Assembly: GCA_905221605.1 (NCBI GenBank)
Contig: CAJNDS010002072.1
Coordinates: 1-52,500, forward strand
Source: Symbiodinium natans
Taxonomy: Eukaryota; Sar; Dinophyceae; Suessiales; Symbiodiniaceae
DNA: 52,500 nt
Direction: 5' to 3'
The notes beneath the pieces were generated by a model. The model was given only the letters and a program-made list of their open reading frames with translations, was not told the DNA's origin and made no database searches. Of the stretch, positions 28,711-38,827 are shown piece after piece; the first letter of the stretch is position 1; each line of letters starts with the position of its first letter. A program made the translations under genes and the position numbers.

Positions 28711-28941
28711 TAAAAGACTGCCAATGAACGAGGTGCGCGTGCTTAATTACCAGATTGCTGGAAATACTTCAACCTCTTAAAAACACGAGACTATCTGTTG
28801 TCCTCAAGTTGGAACGTGGGGTACGCTGTCTTCATTGCTCAGCGCCGAATTATGCATTGTTGATATACATACTGCGTTTTTCACAAACTGAGACGAACAC
28901 CTTGAGAGGACTTCTCTTCGATAGTCTTAGGTCGTGAGTAC

Positions 28942-29040
28942 AACTTGGGATGTTACCCCTTATACTACCTGTCCTTGATCTTAATAAGGATTATAGTAAC
29001 CCCCATATCATATTCCCGATTAAGCAGCTGTTAGTAATTC
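28942..29040. mobile_element. Family A element
   Basis: TTGGGATGTTACCCCTTATA...AAGCAGCTGTTAGTAATTCG; the outer right arm is lost. Confidence 0.8.
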
Positions 29041-29163
29041 GCTCCTGCGGGCCTGACATGGGATTGGCGCACGAGAAAATGACACTCCTTTTTGAACCTT
29101 CCTCAGTCTTTCGGCGCCCTTGCCAGACAGGCCGCATTAGCAATAAGCTTTGCTTGCACATAA

Positions 29164-29310
29164 CATAGGGGTCGGAATCGTTACTAACAGTATTCCCTTA
29201 TGGTCCCCTTTCAAGTACTAGGAAGGCGCTTGAAATCTGAAAAATGTTCCTTAATATGATCCTCTTCAACCGCATCAGGAATACCTAGACTATACGATAA
29301 TGACCCCCTA
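29164..29310. mobile_element. Family F element
   Basis: ATAGGGGTCGGAATCGTTAC...AACAGTATTCCCTTATGGTC...ACTATACGATAATGACCCCC. Confidence 0.75.
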
Positions 29311-29372
29311 AATCCTAAACCCTATAACCTATAACCCTAAACCCTATTACTCAGGGCCCCCCAGAATTGTTA

Positions 29373-29432
29373 ACTTCGAACTAGTGGTGCAGCGCGAGGA
29401 CATGACCGCAAGCTTGGCGGAGGGCTTGAGGT
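29373..29432 (+). CDS. Exon island, plus strand, telomeric donor
   Basis: NFELVVQREDMTASLAEGL ends at GAG|GTTTAGG. The minus frame closes quickly, so plus is preferred. Confidence 0.45.
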
Positions 29433-30107
29433 TTAGGGCTTAGGGCTTAGGGCTTAGGGTTTAGGGTTTAGGGCTTAGGGTTCAGGGTTTGGGGTTTAGG
29501 GTTTAGGGTTCAGGGTTTATGGGGAAGCGGTTGGGAGGCGGGGTGCACGTGAGGTTGCGGACCCAAAACCCGTTTCCAGCTAGGTCCGACAAAATCGGGC
29601 ATGTATTGCTTGCTTGCTCTAAAGACGTAAGCCCCAACCCTAAACCATAAAAAACACCCAGAGCCCCAAAACCCTAAACCCTAAGTAGGCGACCGTCAGA
29701 CCATGGCTCTGCGATTAGTCGACTTGCAGCTTGCCCCGACATTTTCCTGTGAGCCTTAGAGGAACCCAATCACCGTGGAACTTTATGGTCAGACGTGACA
29801 AATCTGGGTCTGAGGCATTCTGTGGGATTGCCCTTCCGCGCTCTTTACCGGGCTTTGCTTTCCAGCTGGCTGTCTTGGTATGGGGTGGGCTTTAACCCTA
29901 AACCCTAAACCCTAAACCCTAAACCCTAAACCCTAAACCCTGAACCCTAAACCCTAAACCCTAAACCCTTTACTGATTCACTGTGACGCGCCGGCGCGCG
30001 CAGTTGGGGTCGTGGGCACACCCTGAACCCTAACTGAACCCTCAGGCACCTGAAGGTGGCCTAAGCCTAAGCATACTTGAGGGTTTAGGGTTTAGGGTTT
30101 AGGGTTT

Positions 30108-30240
30108 ACATGGTCGGCTGAATCCAATGCCCCTCAGTATGAATGCTGCCAGAGAACAATGATAAAACGTCTGCTGGTCCCGGGCTCTGGTGACAGCTCT
30201 CTCAGACCACAAATCCAACGAACCGGTCATGAAGCAGTTG
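30108..30240 (+). CDS. Exon island, plus strand, about 44 codons
   Basis: WSAESNAPQYECCQRTMIKR, LLVPGSGDSSLRPQIQRTGH, EAVV. The minus strand has stops. The island is flanked by telomeric repeats on both sides. Confidence 0.5.
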
Positions 30241-30407
30241 TAGGGTTTAGGGTTTATAGGATTTATGGCAGGCAATTTTCACACCCACCAACAGCCCTAA
30301 ACCCTAAACCCTAAACACTAAATCCTAAACCCTATACCCTATACCCTAAACCCGAAACCCTAAACCCTAAACCCAAACCCTAAAGCCTAAACCCTATCCT
30401 TCTGGGT

Positions 30408-30494
30408 CGATCCAGGATCCAGGACAGCACTGCTTGATAAAGCCTGTGCCTGCCACCTGACGGCAGGAGCCTTTGTTCTGACAGCTCTTGTGTA
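30408..30494 (+). CDS. Exon island, plus strand, possible C-terminus
   Basis: WVDPGSRTALLDKACACHLT, then AGAFVLTALV and TAA. Confidence 0.45.
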
Positions 30495-30511
30495 AAGCAG
30501 TTTCAGGGGCT

Positions 30512-30630
30512 TAGGGTTTAGGGTTTAGGGTTTAGGGTTTAGGGTTTAGGGTTTAGGGTTTAGGGTTTAGGGTCTAGGGTCTAGGGTCTAGGGTTTAGGG
30601 TTTAGGGTTTAGGGTTTAGGGTTTAGGGTT
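30512..30630. repeat. Telomere-type array with TCTAGGG block
   Basis: About 16 units with three adjacent TCTAGGG variants in the middle. Confidence 0.96.
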
Positions 30631-30654
30631 TGAGGTCTTTGAGGTTTAACTTTT

Positions 30655-30773
30655 TGAAAACTGCCCAAGGCTCCGGCGGTGCATGAGCAGCCCCTCCCTT
30701 CGCGCGCTGCTCAGCTCCGGGAACGCCGGCGCCGACGCCGTCTGCGGCGGGACCTCGACCTTCCCGGCGGCTT
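30655..30773 (-). CDS. Exon island, minus strand, very GC-rich
   Basis: KAAGKVEVPPQTASAPAFPE, then LSSARREGLLMHRRSLGQF. Almost every third position is G or C. The plus frame is open as well (MSSPSLRALLSSGNAGADAV). Confidence 0.45.
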
Positions 30774-30796
30774 TGATTAGAAGGTTCTTAAGGGAG

Positions 30797-30960
30797 GGTT
30801 TAGGGTTTAGGGTTTAGGGTTTAGGGTTTAGGGTTTAGGGTTTAGGGTTTAGGGTTTAGGGTTTAGGGTTTAGGGTTTAGGGTTTAGGGTTTGGGGTTTA
30901 GGGTTTAGGGTTTAGGGTTTAGGGTTGAGGGTTTAGGGTGCAGGGTGTAGGGCTTAGGGT
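30797..30960. repeat. Telomere-type array (TTTAGGG)n
   Basis: About 22 units with rare variants near the right edge. Confidence 0.97.
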
Positions 30961-31622
30961 TCGTAAGGGAGGGAGGTTCATGGGGGGTGGGTACCCTTAG
31001 GGAAGCTTAGGGAGCCTTAGGGCGTAGTGGGGCAGTTTTCGGAAACCTCGGGTGACATACCCCGCTTGAAGCCCTCGCCCCTTAAGAACACTATAAATTC
31101 AGTGATCAAAGTCTCGGGCCCTCAACCTAAGGGTCTATGTACCTATGAAGCCGATGAAGCCTACTTGCAGGAGACAAGATCTACGGGGCTTAGGATCGTG
31201 TTTCATTCCGACCAACCAGACCCTAAACCTTAAACCTTAAACCCTAAACCCGGTTCCCTAAACCCTATACCCTATACCCTAAACTCTATAAGCTAAACTC
31301 CCTGAACTTTACGCCTCAGGATGAGCAAAGCCGAACCCTAAACCCTAAACCCTAAACCCTAAACCCTAAACCCTAAACCCTAAACCCTAAACCCTAAACC
31401 CTAAATCCTAAATCCACAACCAGGAGCCCCCTAAACCCGAAACCCTAAACTTGAAACAGCGCTTTTGAGAGCCAGGCTCTGATCCTGAGCTTCAACACGC
31501 TAAACCTCAAACCCTAAACAAAGGCTAGCGGGGTCCACCCTAAACCCTAAACCCCAAACCCCAAACCCTAAACCCTAAACCCTAAACCCTAAGCCCTAAG
31601 CCCTAAGCCCTAGACCCTAAAC

Positions 31623-31725
31623 CCGGTCCGCCTGTCGGAGGAGCTGCTCGAGCTGCCGCTCCGGGAGTTCCGCCCCCGGGATCTTCGGCCCCGCGAACGG
31701 CGTGGGGATCGCCTTCTTGAAGAAT
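31623..31725 (-). CDS. Exon island, minus strand, telomeric donor
   Basis: TTTGAAAG| opens FFKKAIPTPFAGPKIPGAEL, then PERQLEQLLRQADR, ending at G|GTTTAG. GC-rich third positions and a helical end. It may share a gene with the island at 30.7 kb. Confidence 0.55.
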
Positions 31726-31739
31726 CTTTCAAAGGGCTC

Positions 31740-31800
31740 AAGGGTTTAGGGTTTAGGGTTTAGGGTTTAGGGTTTAGGGTTTAGGGTTTAGGGTTTAGGG
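31740..31800. repeat. Telomere-type array (TTTAGGG)n
   Basis: Eight to nine units directly adjoin the acceptor side of the exon at 31623-31725. Confidence 0.95.
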
Positions 31801-31880
31801 TCAACCCTAGCCCTTAGGCTCAAAATAGCCCAAAAACCTTATATACAAAGCGCAAAAAACCTAAAATAAGAGTCCTGGAG

Positions 31881-31965
31881 CCTTAAGGGAAGGCTCCATG
31901 TACCAAAATAGGGTTTACTTGGGCCTTAAAGTGCTTCCTATATAAGGACTTTTGGGCCCATAAAG
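31881..31965. mobile_element. Family B element, right arm missing
   Basis: GGCTCCATGTACC...TACTTGGGCCTTAAAGTGCT...GACTTTTGGGCCC, then AT-rich DNA (31966-32150) in which I see no gene. Confidence 0.75.
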
Positions 31966-32414
31966 AGGTCGCATATCTATTTTGTTATGTTGATCTTTAT
32001 GTTTGTGTGTATATATAGGTATTCTTATTTCTATCTCTATCTACATATTGCGCACACTCTTATACCACACATACAATTAAAGTTACACTTGCACTGACAC
32101 TAGCACCACACTTACACTTATGGTCCGGGAATGAATTTCTGTTAAGGGTTACGGCTCGAAGTTGATGGCAAGGGTTCCAAGATTTCAAGTACTTTAAACC
32201 TTCCCTAAACCCGAAAAAACCCAAACCCTAAACCCTAAACCCCAAACCCTAAACCCTAAACCCGAAAATCCCAAACCCTATAAACCCTAAACCCCTCCAC
32301 CAAGCCCGCGGCCCCGCAAGCTTCTCGCATTTACAAGCTGCCGATGGGCCAAGTCACTACAACATCCCACACTTGGGGAAATGTTCCTGAAATGAGCTGC
32401 GGTTTAGGGTTTAG

Positions 32415-32481
32415 GGTCCAGAGGGATCCTAATATGAACAAAGAGTCATCCCTATTGCAGTTGAAGGAACTGGCGTCTCAG
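32415..32481 (+). CDS. Exon island with telomeric acceptor, plus strand
   Basis: TTTAG|G opens VQRDPNMNKESSLLQLKELA, then SQ, ending at a GA donor (CAG|GAAAAT). Clear use of a telomere unit as 3' splice site. Confidence 0.55.
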
Positions 32482-32568
32482 GAAAATCTAAACCCTCAAC
32501 CCGAAGTCCTAAACCCTAAACCCAAAACCCTACATTTCAGGGCCTCTTTGGGGGGGGGGGGGGGGGGG

Positions 32569-32660
32569 GGATGGCCTGGGTGGCGACCTTCGACTGGCCT
32601 GCTGTCGAACTGGCGACGCTGGTCGCTCAGGCCTGGGGTCTCCAGAAAGACGAATTTCGG
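32569..32660 (+). CDS. Exon island, plus strand, telomeric donor
   Basis: After a run of about 20 G comes MAWVATFDWPAVELATLVAQ, then AWGLQKDEFR, ending at G|GTTTAG. The Met could be a start codon. Confidence 0.5.
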
Positions 32661-33105
32661 GTTTAGGGTTATAGGGTTTAGGGTTTAGGGCTTAGGGCTT
32701 AGGGTTTAGGGTTTAGGGTTGAAGGTTTTAGGGTTTAGGGTTTCGAGGTGTCAACTCTCAGCTGAAAAGACGCTTGGGCCAAACTAAAAACACCAAGGCT
32801 TGGGTGTATCAAGGGATTAAGACTCGTACCCATAAGGTTGTACCCCGAAGAGGTTTCCCTTAACATACTCCTAAAATCCCTAAACCCTAAACCCTAAACC
32901 CTAAACCCTAAACCCTAAACCCTAAACCCTAAACCCTAAACCCTATAGGGTCCCCCAACGCAAAGGGTACCACCTTACGGGTCCCAGGCAGAGCTCCAGG
33001 AGTGCAGGGTTTAGGGTTTAGGGTTTAGGGTTTAGGGTTTAGGGTTTAGGGTTTAGGGTTTAGGGTTTAGGGTTTAGGGCGGGGGCCTTCCTTGTACCCA
33101 AGAGT

Positions 33106-33212
33106 CCCCAACGACTCTGAGGGAATATTCCTCAATTGTGATCAGGGGGCTTGTACTGCTGAAGGAATATTCCGAATAATTACCCAATTAAGAGGGACGT
33201 TGGGGCCTTGAA
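33106..33212. mobile_element. Family N palindrome
   Basis: GTCCCCAACGACTCTGAGGG...GAATATTCC and GGAATATTCCGAAT...AGAGGGACGTTGGGG are inverted arms. It sits just before a plus-strand island (LLLAIAVRKLFSFSMHPRRR, about 33222-33284). Confidence 0.85.
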
Positions 33213-33298
33213 TGTAGCGAGTTTGCTGTTGGCTATCGCCGTTCGCAAGCTCTTCAGCTTCTCCATGCACCCGAGGCGTCGCGTAAATTAGGGCTTAG

Positions 33299-33429
33299 GG
33301 AAGCAAACCCACAACAGAAGCGCCAGCAAAAAGAGACTCATTCGGGATAACTTCGGGGTCTCCGGAGGCATATTAGCTTGCCAATTCTTCATACGGAATT
33401 GGGAATTCGGTAGCTCCCCCCTCCAATAA
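33299..33429 (+). CDS. Probable terminal exon, plus strand
   Basis: GGGCTTAG|GG (telomere-variant acceptor) opens KQTHNRSASKKRLIRDNFGV, SGGILACQFFIRNWEFGSSP, LQ and TAA. 42 open codons. Confidence 0.5.
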
Positions 33430-33568
33430 AGGCGTTCAGCAGAGAACCGCACCTAGCTCCCAAGCCTCTAAGGGCCACTAGACGCCACTAGATGCTGACT
33501 TACAGAATAAAGACCATTTTATCTTGTCCCAAAGACCATTTGACCTTGTCCACAAAGCAGCACTACTT

Positions 33569-33668
33569 GCTGGCTCTTAGCAGGGAATGAGGGAGTGAGG
33601 TACCCTATATCCTATATGTACCCTTTAAGGGATTCTGTGGGGTACCTACTTCCCCCATTCCCAAAAAA
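33569..33668. mobile_element. Family C element
   Basis: CTGGCTCTTAGCAGGGAATG...GTGAGGTACCCTATATCC and GGGGTACCTACTTCCCCCAT. Confidence 0.85.
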
Positions 33669-33788
33669 AGAAACACTTCATATAAAACCTTTGCATTAAA
33701 GAATCCTTTTAAGGGGGTCTCCGTGAAGGAGAAAGCGCTGGACTGTGCCGCAGTGCCCTTAGGGTTTAGGGTTTAGAGTTTAGGGTTC

Positions 33789-33844
33789 AGGGCGGAAAGC
33801 CCTTGGCAAAAGGCTCAGCACGGAAAGTACGTGGCAAAATGCTT
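33789..33844. repeat. Two-copy tandem repeat, 28 bp
   Basis: CGGAAAGCCCTTGGCAAAAG followed by CGGAAAGTACGTGGCAAAAT; a third CGGAAAGCCCT occurs at about 33896. Confidence 0.8.
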
Positions 33845-33859
33845 AGCTTAGGATTTCAG

Positions 33860-33952
33860 GTGACATCTGCAACTGCTCTGAAACGGATGCTGCGCCGGAA
33901 AGCCCTGAGGTCACCAAGCCAAAGCTTCTTTAGGGCTTATAGACTTGCCTGA
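33860..33952 (+). CDS. Probable terminal exon, plus strand
   Basis: AGGATTTCAG| opens VTSATALKRMLRRKALRSPS, then QSFFRAYRLA and TGA. It is basic; a DNA- or RNA-binding tail is possible, but this is inference. Confidence 0.5.
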   Translation: MTSATALKRMLRRKALRSPSQSFFRAYRLA

Positions 33953-34149
33953 GCCCTAAACTCCACACCCCCAAACCCTAAACCCCAAACCCTAAACCCC
34001 AAGCCCCAAACCCCTGAACCTCAAACCCCAAGCCCCAAACCCTAAACCCTGAACCCCCTAAACCCCAAGCCCTAAACCTCAAACCCCAAAACCTGAACCC
34101 CAAACCCTAAACTCGAAACCCTGAGCCCCAACCCCAAAACCCCAAAACA

Positions 34150-34236
34150 TGAGGCTTGGGGTCCCAGCGGCGGCTCTGGGTCCTCAGCCTTCCCAGCCTC
34201 ACCGATCACGCGATGGAATAGCATACCACAAGGCGG
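34150..34236 (-). CDS. Exon island, minus strand
   Basis: MLFHRVIGEAGKAEDPEPPL, then GPQAS, placed between two telomere-derived arrays. Confidence 0.4.
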
Positions 34237-34237
34237 G

Positions 34238-34735
34238 ATTTAGGGTTTAAAGGGTTTAAAGGGTTTAAAGGGTTTAAAGGGTTTAACGGGTTTAACGGGT
34301 TTAAAGGGTTTACAGGGTTTAAAGGGTTTAAAGGGTTTAAATGTTTAAAGGGTTTAACGGGTTTAAAGGGTTTACAGGGTTTAAAGGGTTTAAAGGGTTT
34401 AAAGGGTTTAAAGGGTTTAACGGGTTTAAAGGGTTTACAGGGTTTAAAGGGTTTAAAGGGTTTAACGGGTTTAAAGGGTTTACAGGGTTCAAAGGGTTTA
34501 AAGGGATTAAAGGGTTTAAAGGGTTTAAAGGGTTTACAGGGTTTAAAGGGTTTAAAGGGTTTAAAGGGTTTACAGGGTTTAAAGGGTTTAAAGGGTTTAA
34601 AGGGTTTAAAGGGTTTAAAGGGTTTAAAGGGTTTAAAGGGTTTAAAGGGTTTATATAAATTTAAAGGGTTTATATAAAGGGTTTAAGGGGTTTAGGGTTT
34701 ACAGGGTTTATAGGGTTTATAGGGTTTAGGGTTTA
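34238..34735. repeat. (TTTAAAGGG)n 9-bp array
   Basis: About 50 units of GGGTTTAAA with TTTACAGGG and TTTAACGGG variants recurring in a higher-order order (AAA, AAC, AAA, ACA). The Phe-Lys-Gly open frame across it is an artefact. Confidence 0.96.
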
Positions 34736-34830
34736 AAGGGTTTAGGGTTTAGGGTTTTGGGCTTAGGGCCGCCTCTGGGTCGTTGAGACTATCAGCAACC
34801 TTTTCGGTTTCACATGCCCGTCTACATACC

Positions 34831-35470
34831 ATAATTCGTGCCGGGGCCAATGAATTTGTCCCACATGGCTTGTGGGAGGCGCGGCGCGTCCCCTCTGTCC
34901 CACAAATTGAGGGTGAATGAGCTCTCGGCGACTTGTCTGCACGAGGGGATGGGAACACCATGCAGCTCACTTTGCTCTTCATCAGGAGGCATTTTGTGCA
35001 GCCAGCGTCCATAAGGACAAAAAATGATGGGTGCCGCAATGAAAACTCCCATCTCGACGCCTACGGCCGCGATCTTCCTGGTAGCATCCACCCACTCCGA
35101 CCACCGCATAGGGCTGGCATGCGCACCACTGCCCTGCACCACAAAACCTTTCACTGGTTTTCGTGAGCATATCTTCTTCTCCATTGTGGCGAGGTGATTG
35201 TCAAGGATCTTGGTGGATGCAGCTACAAAGTCCCGGGCCATCTTCTCAGCACGGTTTACCTGCGAACCCCGACCACAAACCGCAGATGGTCGACAACTCT
35301 CCTTCGCACCCTTCCCCACTTCTGAGGGCGGCGCGAGGACAGAACAGCACAAGGGAAGCGCAACTGTGCGACACGTGCGGACAAGCTCATCGGCATCCCG
35401 TGGCACATGCCAGCGCGTGCCTGCCCTTGGCGAAACTTAGCAAGGCAAATCTCCAGCTTCCGTACTTGTG
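34831..35470 (-). CDS. Large single exon, about 210 codons, unknown protein
   Basis: This is the longest convincing coding block. It opens near CCCTCACAAG| with VRKLEICLAKFRQGQARAGM and includes ARDFVAASTKILDNHLATME, MRWSEWVDATRKIAAVGVEM and GVFIAAPIIFCPYGRWLHKM. It ends with AMWDKFIGPGTNY at a canonical donor (ATG|GTATGT). One hydrophobic segment (GVFIAAPIIF) is seen and no signal peptide. An in-frame ATG at 35406 is a possible start if the upstream acceptor is not used. I do not recognise the family. Confidence 0.6.
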
Positions 35471-35479
35471 AGGGTGAGG

Positions 35480-36115
35480 GTGCCAGACTCCAAGATTGGT
35501 TCAGGTCTTTGGGCTTCTGTTTGTTGTTTTGGATTTTGGGTTTGAGGGCTTTAGCTTTTTGTGCTGCCCAGAGTGGGCTCCGGACATGTATGTATGTGTG
35601 TGTGTGTGAAGGATTGGCTCAGGGTTCAGGGCCTCTAGGGCACAGGGCGGCAAGGCACAAGGTTCCACCATGTCGGAGGCCGCGTGAGCTTATAGGTTCA
35701 ATCCGAGGTCTTCCATGCTTCCGACCGAAGTGGGCTCAGGCTTGGGATCAGGGCTTAGTTCCAGGCTCGTGCTTCAGGCTTGATGTAGCTTCTTCGCCCT
35801 TTAGACCACGAAGTCTGACCTCAAGACCCTGGGCCCTAAGGCCTTCCCATTCAAGACCTCATGCCTTGCGAGCGTGAAATGCTAGACGTTCTCAACTTCA
35901 GCTTTTCGATCCGAGTCCGTGCTCTAAGGCCACCACCTCAATTCAGGAAGCAAGTGCCAACATAGAAAGTCGAGACTTCGTCTGTGTGAGTCCTTGCGAC
36001 CCCCGGCCAGCACAGTGCACCTGATGTGCGGACTGCAAGGTCTGACGCCAGCATGTGTGGGTCAGACGAATTTCTGCAGAGCCCATCTTGGCTTTGGGGC
36101 CTAGCTGGGGCCTAA
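35480..36115. other. Stretch with no recognisable gene
   Basis: Low-complexity G/T- and C/T-rich DNA with a short (TG)n at about 35590. The plus-strand frame of 156 codons here is Arg/Pro/Ser-rich and looks non-coding. Confidence 0.5.
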
Positions 36116-36119
36116 CCCT

Positions 36120-36995
36120 GAACCCAAACCCCTAAACCCCTAAACCCCTAAACCCCTAAAAGCCCTAAAACCCCTAAACCCCTAAAACCCCTAAACCCCT
36201 AAACCCCTAAACCCCTAAACCCCTAAACCCCTAAACCCCTAAAACCCCTAAAACCCCTAAAACCCCTAAAACCCCTAAAACCCCGAAAACCCCTAAACCC
36301 CTAAACCCCTAAAACCCTAAACCCCTAAAACCCCTAAACCCCTAAAACCCTAAAACCCCTAAACCCCTAAACCCCAAACCCCTAAACCCCACCCTAAACC
36401 CTAACCCCTAAAAAACCCTAAAACCCCTAAACCCCGAAACCCCTAAACCCCGAAACCCCTAAACCCCTAAACCCCTAAACCCCAAACCCCTAAACCCCTA
36501 AACCCCAAACCCCTTAAACCCCTAAAACCCTAAACCCCTAAAACCCCTAAACCCCTAAACCCCTAAACCCCTAAAACCCCTAAACCCCTAACCCCTAAAC
36601 CCTAAACCCCTAAACCCCTAAACCCCAACCCTAACCCCTAAAACCCCTAAACCCCTAAAACCCTAAAACCCCGAAAAACCCCTAAAACCCTACCCCTAAA
36701 CCCCTAAAACCCCTAAACCCCCCCTAAAACCCCTAAAACCCTAACCCCTAAACCCCTAAACCCCTAAACCCCTAAACCCCTAAAACCCCTTAAACCCCTA
36801 AACCCCTAAACCCCCTAAACCCCTAAACCCCTAAACCCCTAAAACCCCTAAACCCTTAAACCCCTAAAACCCCTAAACCCCTAAAACCCCTAAAACCCCC
36901 TAAACCCCTAAACCCCTAAAACCCCTAAAACCCCTAAAACCCCTAAAACCCCTAAAACCCCTTAAACCCCTAAACCCCTAAAACCCCTAAAACCG
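36120..36995. repeat. (CCCCTAAA)n array, about 870 bp
   Basis: The largest array in the window. Units are CCCCTAAA and CCCCTAAAA with occasional CCCCGAAA, so it is an 8-9 bp derivative of the telomere heptamer with one extra C. Spacing is irregular and there is no gene inside. Confidence 0.97.
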
Positions 36996-37279
36996 AAAGC
37001 ATTCTGACAAAACCAAGCCGAAGTCTCCAGGCCAAAAGCCCGAAGCAGCTCCTCTGCACTGGGGCAGTGCAACCAACTTTGTCACTCAACCTCTTGTTTT
37101 AGGAGTTTAGGGCTTCAGGGTTTAGGGCTTTAGGCTTTAGGGTTTAGGGCTTTAGGCTTTAGGGTTTAGGGCTGCAAAGGTGCGGCCACTGCCCACACAA
37201 AACACGCCTGCACTGGCGTGCAGCTCTCATGGGCCACACATGCCGAAAAGATCGCAGGTGGCTGTCCTGGCCTCACCTG

Positions 37280-37353
37280 GCAAGGCTGCATCTATCACCT
37301 TAGGTCCGTCGGCGACCTCGGCCTGGAATTCCTTGCGCTCCGCCTTTTCCGGG
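37280..37353 (-). CDS. MGC protein, exon 2 (candidate)
   Basis: TCTCCTTAG| opens PEKAERKEFQAEVADGPKVI, then DAALPG, in the same compositional style as exon 1. Possible donors are CAG|GTGAGG or AAG|GTGATAG. Confidence 0.5.
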
Positions 37354-37354
37354 A

Positions 37355-37470
37355 CTAAGGAGAGACCCAAAAAAAGGGACCCAAGCGGGTTCTTTCATGG
37401 GGTTATTTAGGGGGCTACTTAAGTATATAGGTATATAAGGTATATATGTATATATATATATATAGGGCTC
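37355..37470. mobile_element. Family P element as presumed intron
   Basis: Contains (TA)n, CCTATATACTTAAGTAGCCC and TAAATAACCCC on the minus strand, matching 20955-21150. It lies exactly between two minus-strand coding segments of the MGC protein. Confidence 0.65.
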
Positions 37471-37872
37471 CTTGATCTTCGCGGAGACTTCGGCCACGTC
37501 CTCCTTCACCTCCGCCTTCGCCACCTCTTCCTTGATTTCCTTCGCCGCCTCTGCAGCCTCCGCCACGGCCTCCACCACAGCGTCCTTGGCCTCGTGCTTC
37601 AACTCCTGCTCCTTCACCTCTTCTTTCACCTCCTTCACCTCTGCAAGGGACTCCTCCACTGCCGGCGCAGCCTCCATGACCTCAGAAGGCTGGACCACCG
37701 AGTCCTTGAGCTCTTCAGCCTTCTCCTGCGCGGAAGGGGAGATGTCCTGGGGGGGAAGGGGCTCAGCGGCGGGCGCCTCGGTGGAAGTCTTCGAGTCGGC
37801 GGGCGCCTCCGTCACTGCGATGGGCGCCTTCTCCACCTCCACCGGTGCTGCCTTGCTGGTCTGGCAACCCAT
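37471..37872 (-). CDS. Acidic Ala/Glu-rich protein with MGC N-terminus, exon 1
   Basis: ATG at 37872 starts MGCQTSKAAPVEVEKAPIAV. MGCxxSK is a good N-myristoylation plus palmitoylation signal, so membrane attachment is likely. The rest is a low-complexity, helix-forming stretch rich in Ala, Glu, Lys and Val (KEVKEEVKEQELKHEAKDAV). The upstream in-frame ATG at 37947 would hide the signal, so I chose the second. The frame runs into a TA-rich family P element after KIKE, and coding resumes at about 37353 (KAERKEFQAEVADGPKVIDA). The exact donor is unresolved (GA or GC); phases fit only if the split is at AAGG|. Confidence 0.7.
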
Positions 37873-37988
37873 GCCTGACAAGGAGGGCGCTTGCAATCCG
37901 ACTGCTTCGAAGCCAGGAAGCTGCCTGAGCCAACATGGCCTTGACACTAGCGACTTATAGGGCTTTAGGACTTACAGAGTTTTATGGG

Positions 37989-38102
37989 TAACCCTGAGGG
38001 TCCATGTACCGAAGTCGGGAATACTTGGGCCTTAAAGTACTTCCTATTTTCGGGACTTGTGGGCCTCGGTGTATAACAATCAGGTACGTGGACCCTTAGG
38101 GT
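37989..38102. mobile_element. Family B element, complete copy
   Basis: CCTGAGGGTCCATGTACCGA at the left, AGGTACGTGGACCCTTAGGG at the right. Confidence 0.94.
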
Positions 38103-38186
38103 AATATCCTAAACCCTAAACCCTAAACCCCAAACCTAAACCCTAAACCCTAACGCACAAATAGTATGGTAAGTCCGGGATGCCAG

Positions 38187-38325
38187 AAAACAAGGGCAAG
38201 ACGAGGGAGAGTAAGCGTCGCTCTCGCGCGCGCGAAATTCGCCCTGCCTTGGCGCCTCGAAGACGATCGAGCGCGGCCTGCAGCAGCAGCCCGAAATTTT
38301 TCGCAACCCTTATACCCTAAACCCT
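38187..38325 (+). CDS. Arg/Ser-rich exon-like island, strand ambiguous
   Basis: On plus, MPENKGKTRESKRRSRAREI, then RPALAPRRRSSAACSSSPKF. On minus, a CTGCTGCAG| acceptor opens RARSSSRRQGRANFARARAT. Both are basic. Confidence 0.35.
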
Positions 38326-38428
38326 AAACCTTACATGCCCCTTATACACCCTATAGAGCCCGAAGGCCCATAACTCCGAACCCTTTGAAATACAAATAGG
38401 GAAGGACCCATACTAAGGGCCCCTTGTG
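38323..38428. mobile_element. Family D element
   Basis: TTACATGCCCCTTATACACC...GAGCCCGAAGGCCCATAACT...CCATACTAAGGGCCCC. Confidence 0.8.
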
Positions 38429-38518
38429 CTAGGCCAAAACACTCACAGCTTCTGCTTCGATCCTGAACTCTAAACCTTAACCCCTACACCCGAACCCTGC
38501 TAAACCCTAACCCTGCAG

Positions 38519-38604
38519 CCATGTGCTGGCTTGAGATGAAAAGCAAGCCACGATGTCACACCAGCGTCGGGGCTTGTGCCACTGCTGTTGCCCGAATCTT
38601 CTAG
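38519..38604 (+). CDS. Probable terminal exon, plus strand
   Basis: CCCTGCAG| opens CCATG..., reading MCWLEMKSKPRCHTSVGACA, then TAVARIF and TAG. Good acceptor; function unknown. Confidence 0.45.
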
Positions 38605-38827
38605 AAATCCTAAACGCCCCTACGCCCCTGAAAGTCCTAAACCTTCTTTTGGACCTAGGACTGCTGAGGGTTTAGGGTTTAGGGTTTAGGGTTTGGGGTT
38701 TGGGGTTTAGGGTTTGGGGTTTGGGGTTTAGGGTTTAGGGTTGAGGGTTTAGGGTTTAGAGTTTGGCCTGTGGTGCAAGCAGAAAAAGCTTAAACCCTCC
38801 CAGCTGCCCAATCAGCTGCTGGGCTTC

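Noticed and set aside
34341-34658. Phe-Lys-Gly repeat protein
   Set aside because: The frame is the direct translation of the TTTAAAGGG array and has no start or end context.
35407-35877. 156-codon plus-strand ORF
   Set aside because: Its first part is antisense to the strong minus exon and the rest is low-complexity Arg/Pro/Ser.
36120-36995. CRISPR-like array of direct repeats
   Set aside because: Units are 8-9 bp without spacers and derive from the telomere heptamer; the setting is eukaryotic.
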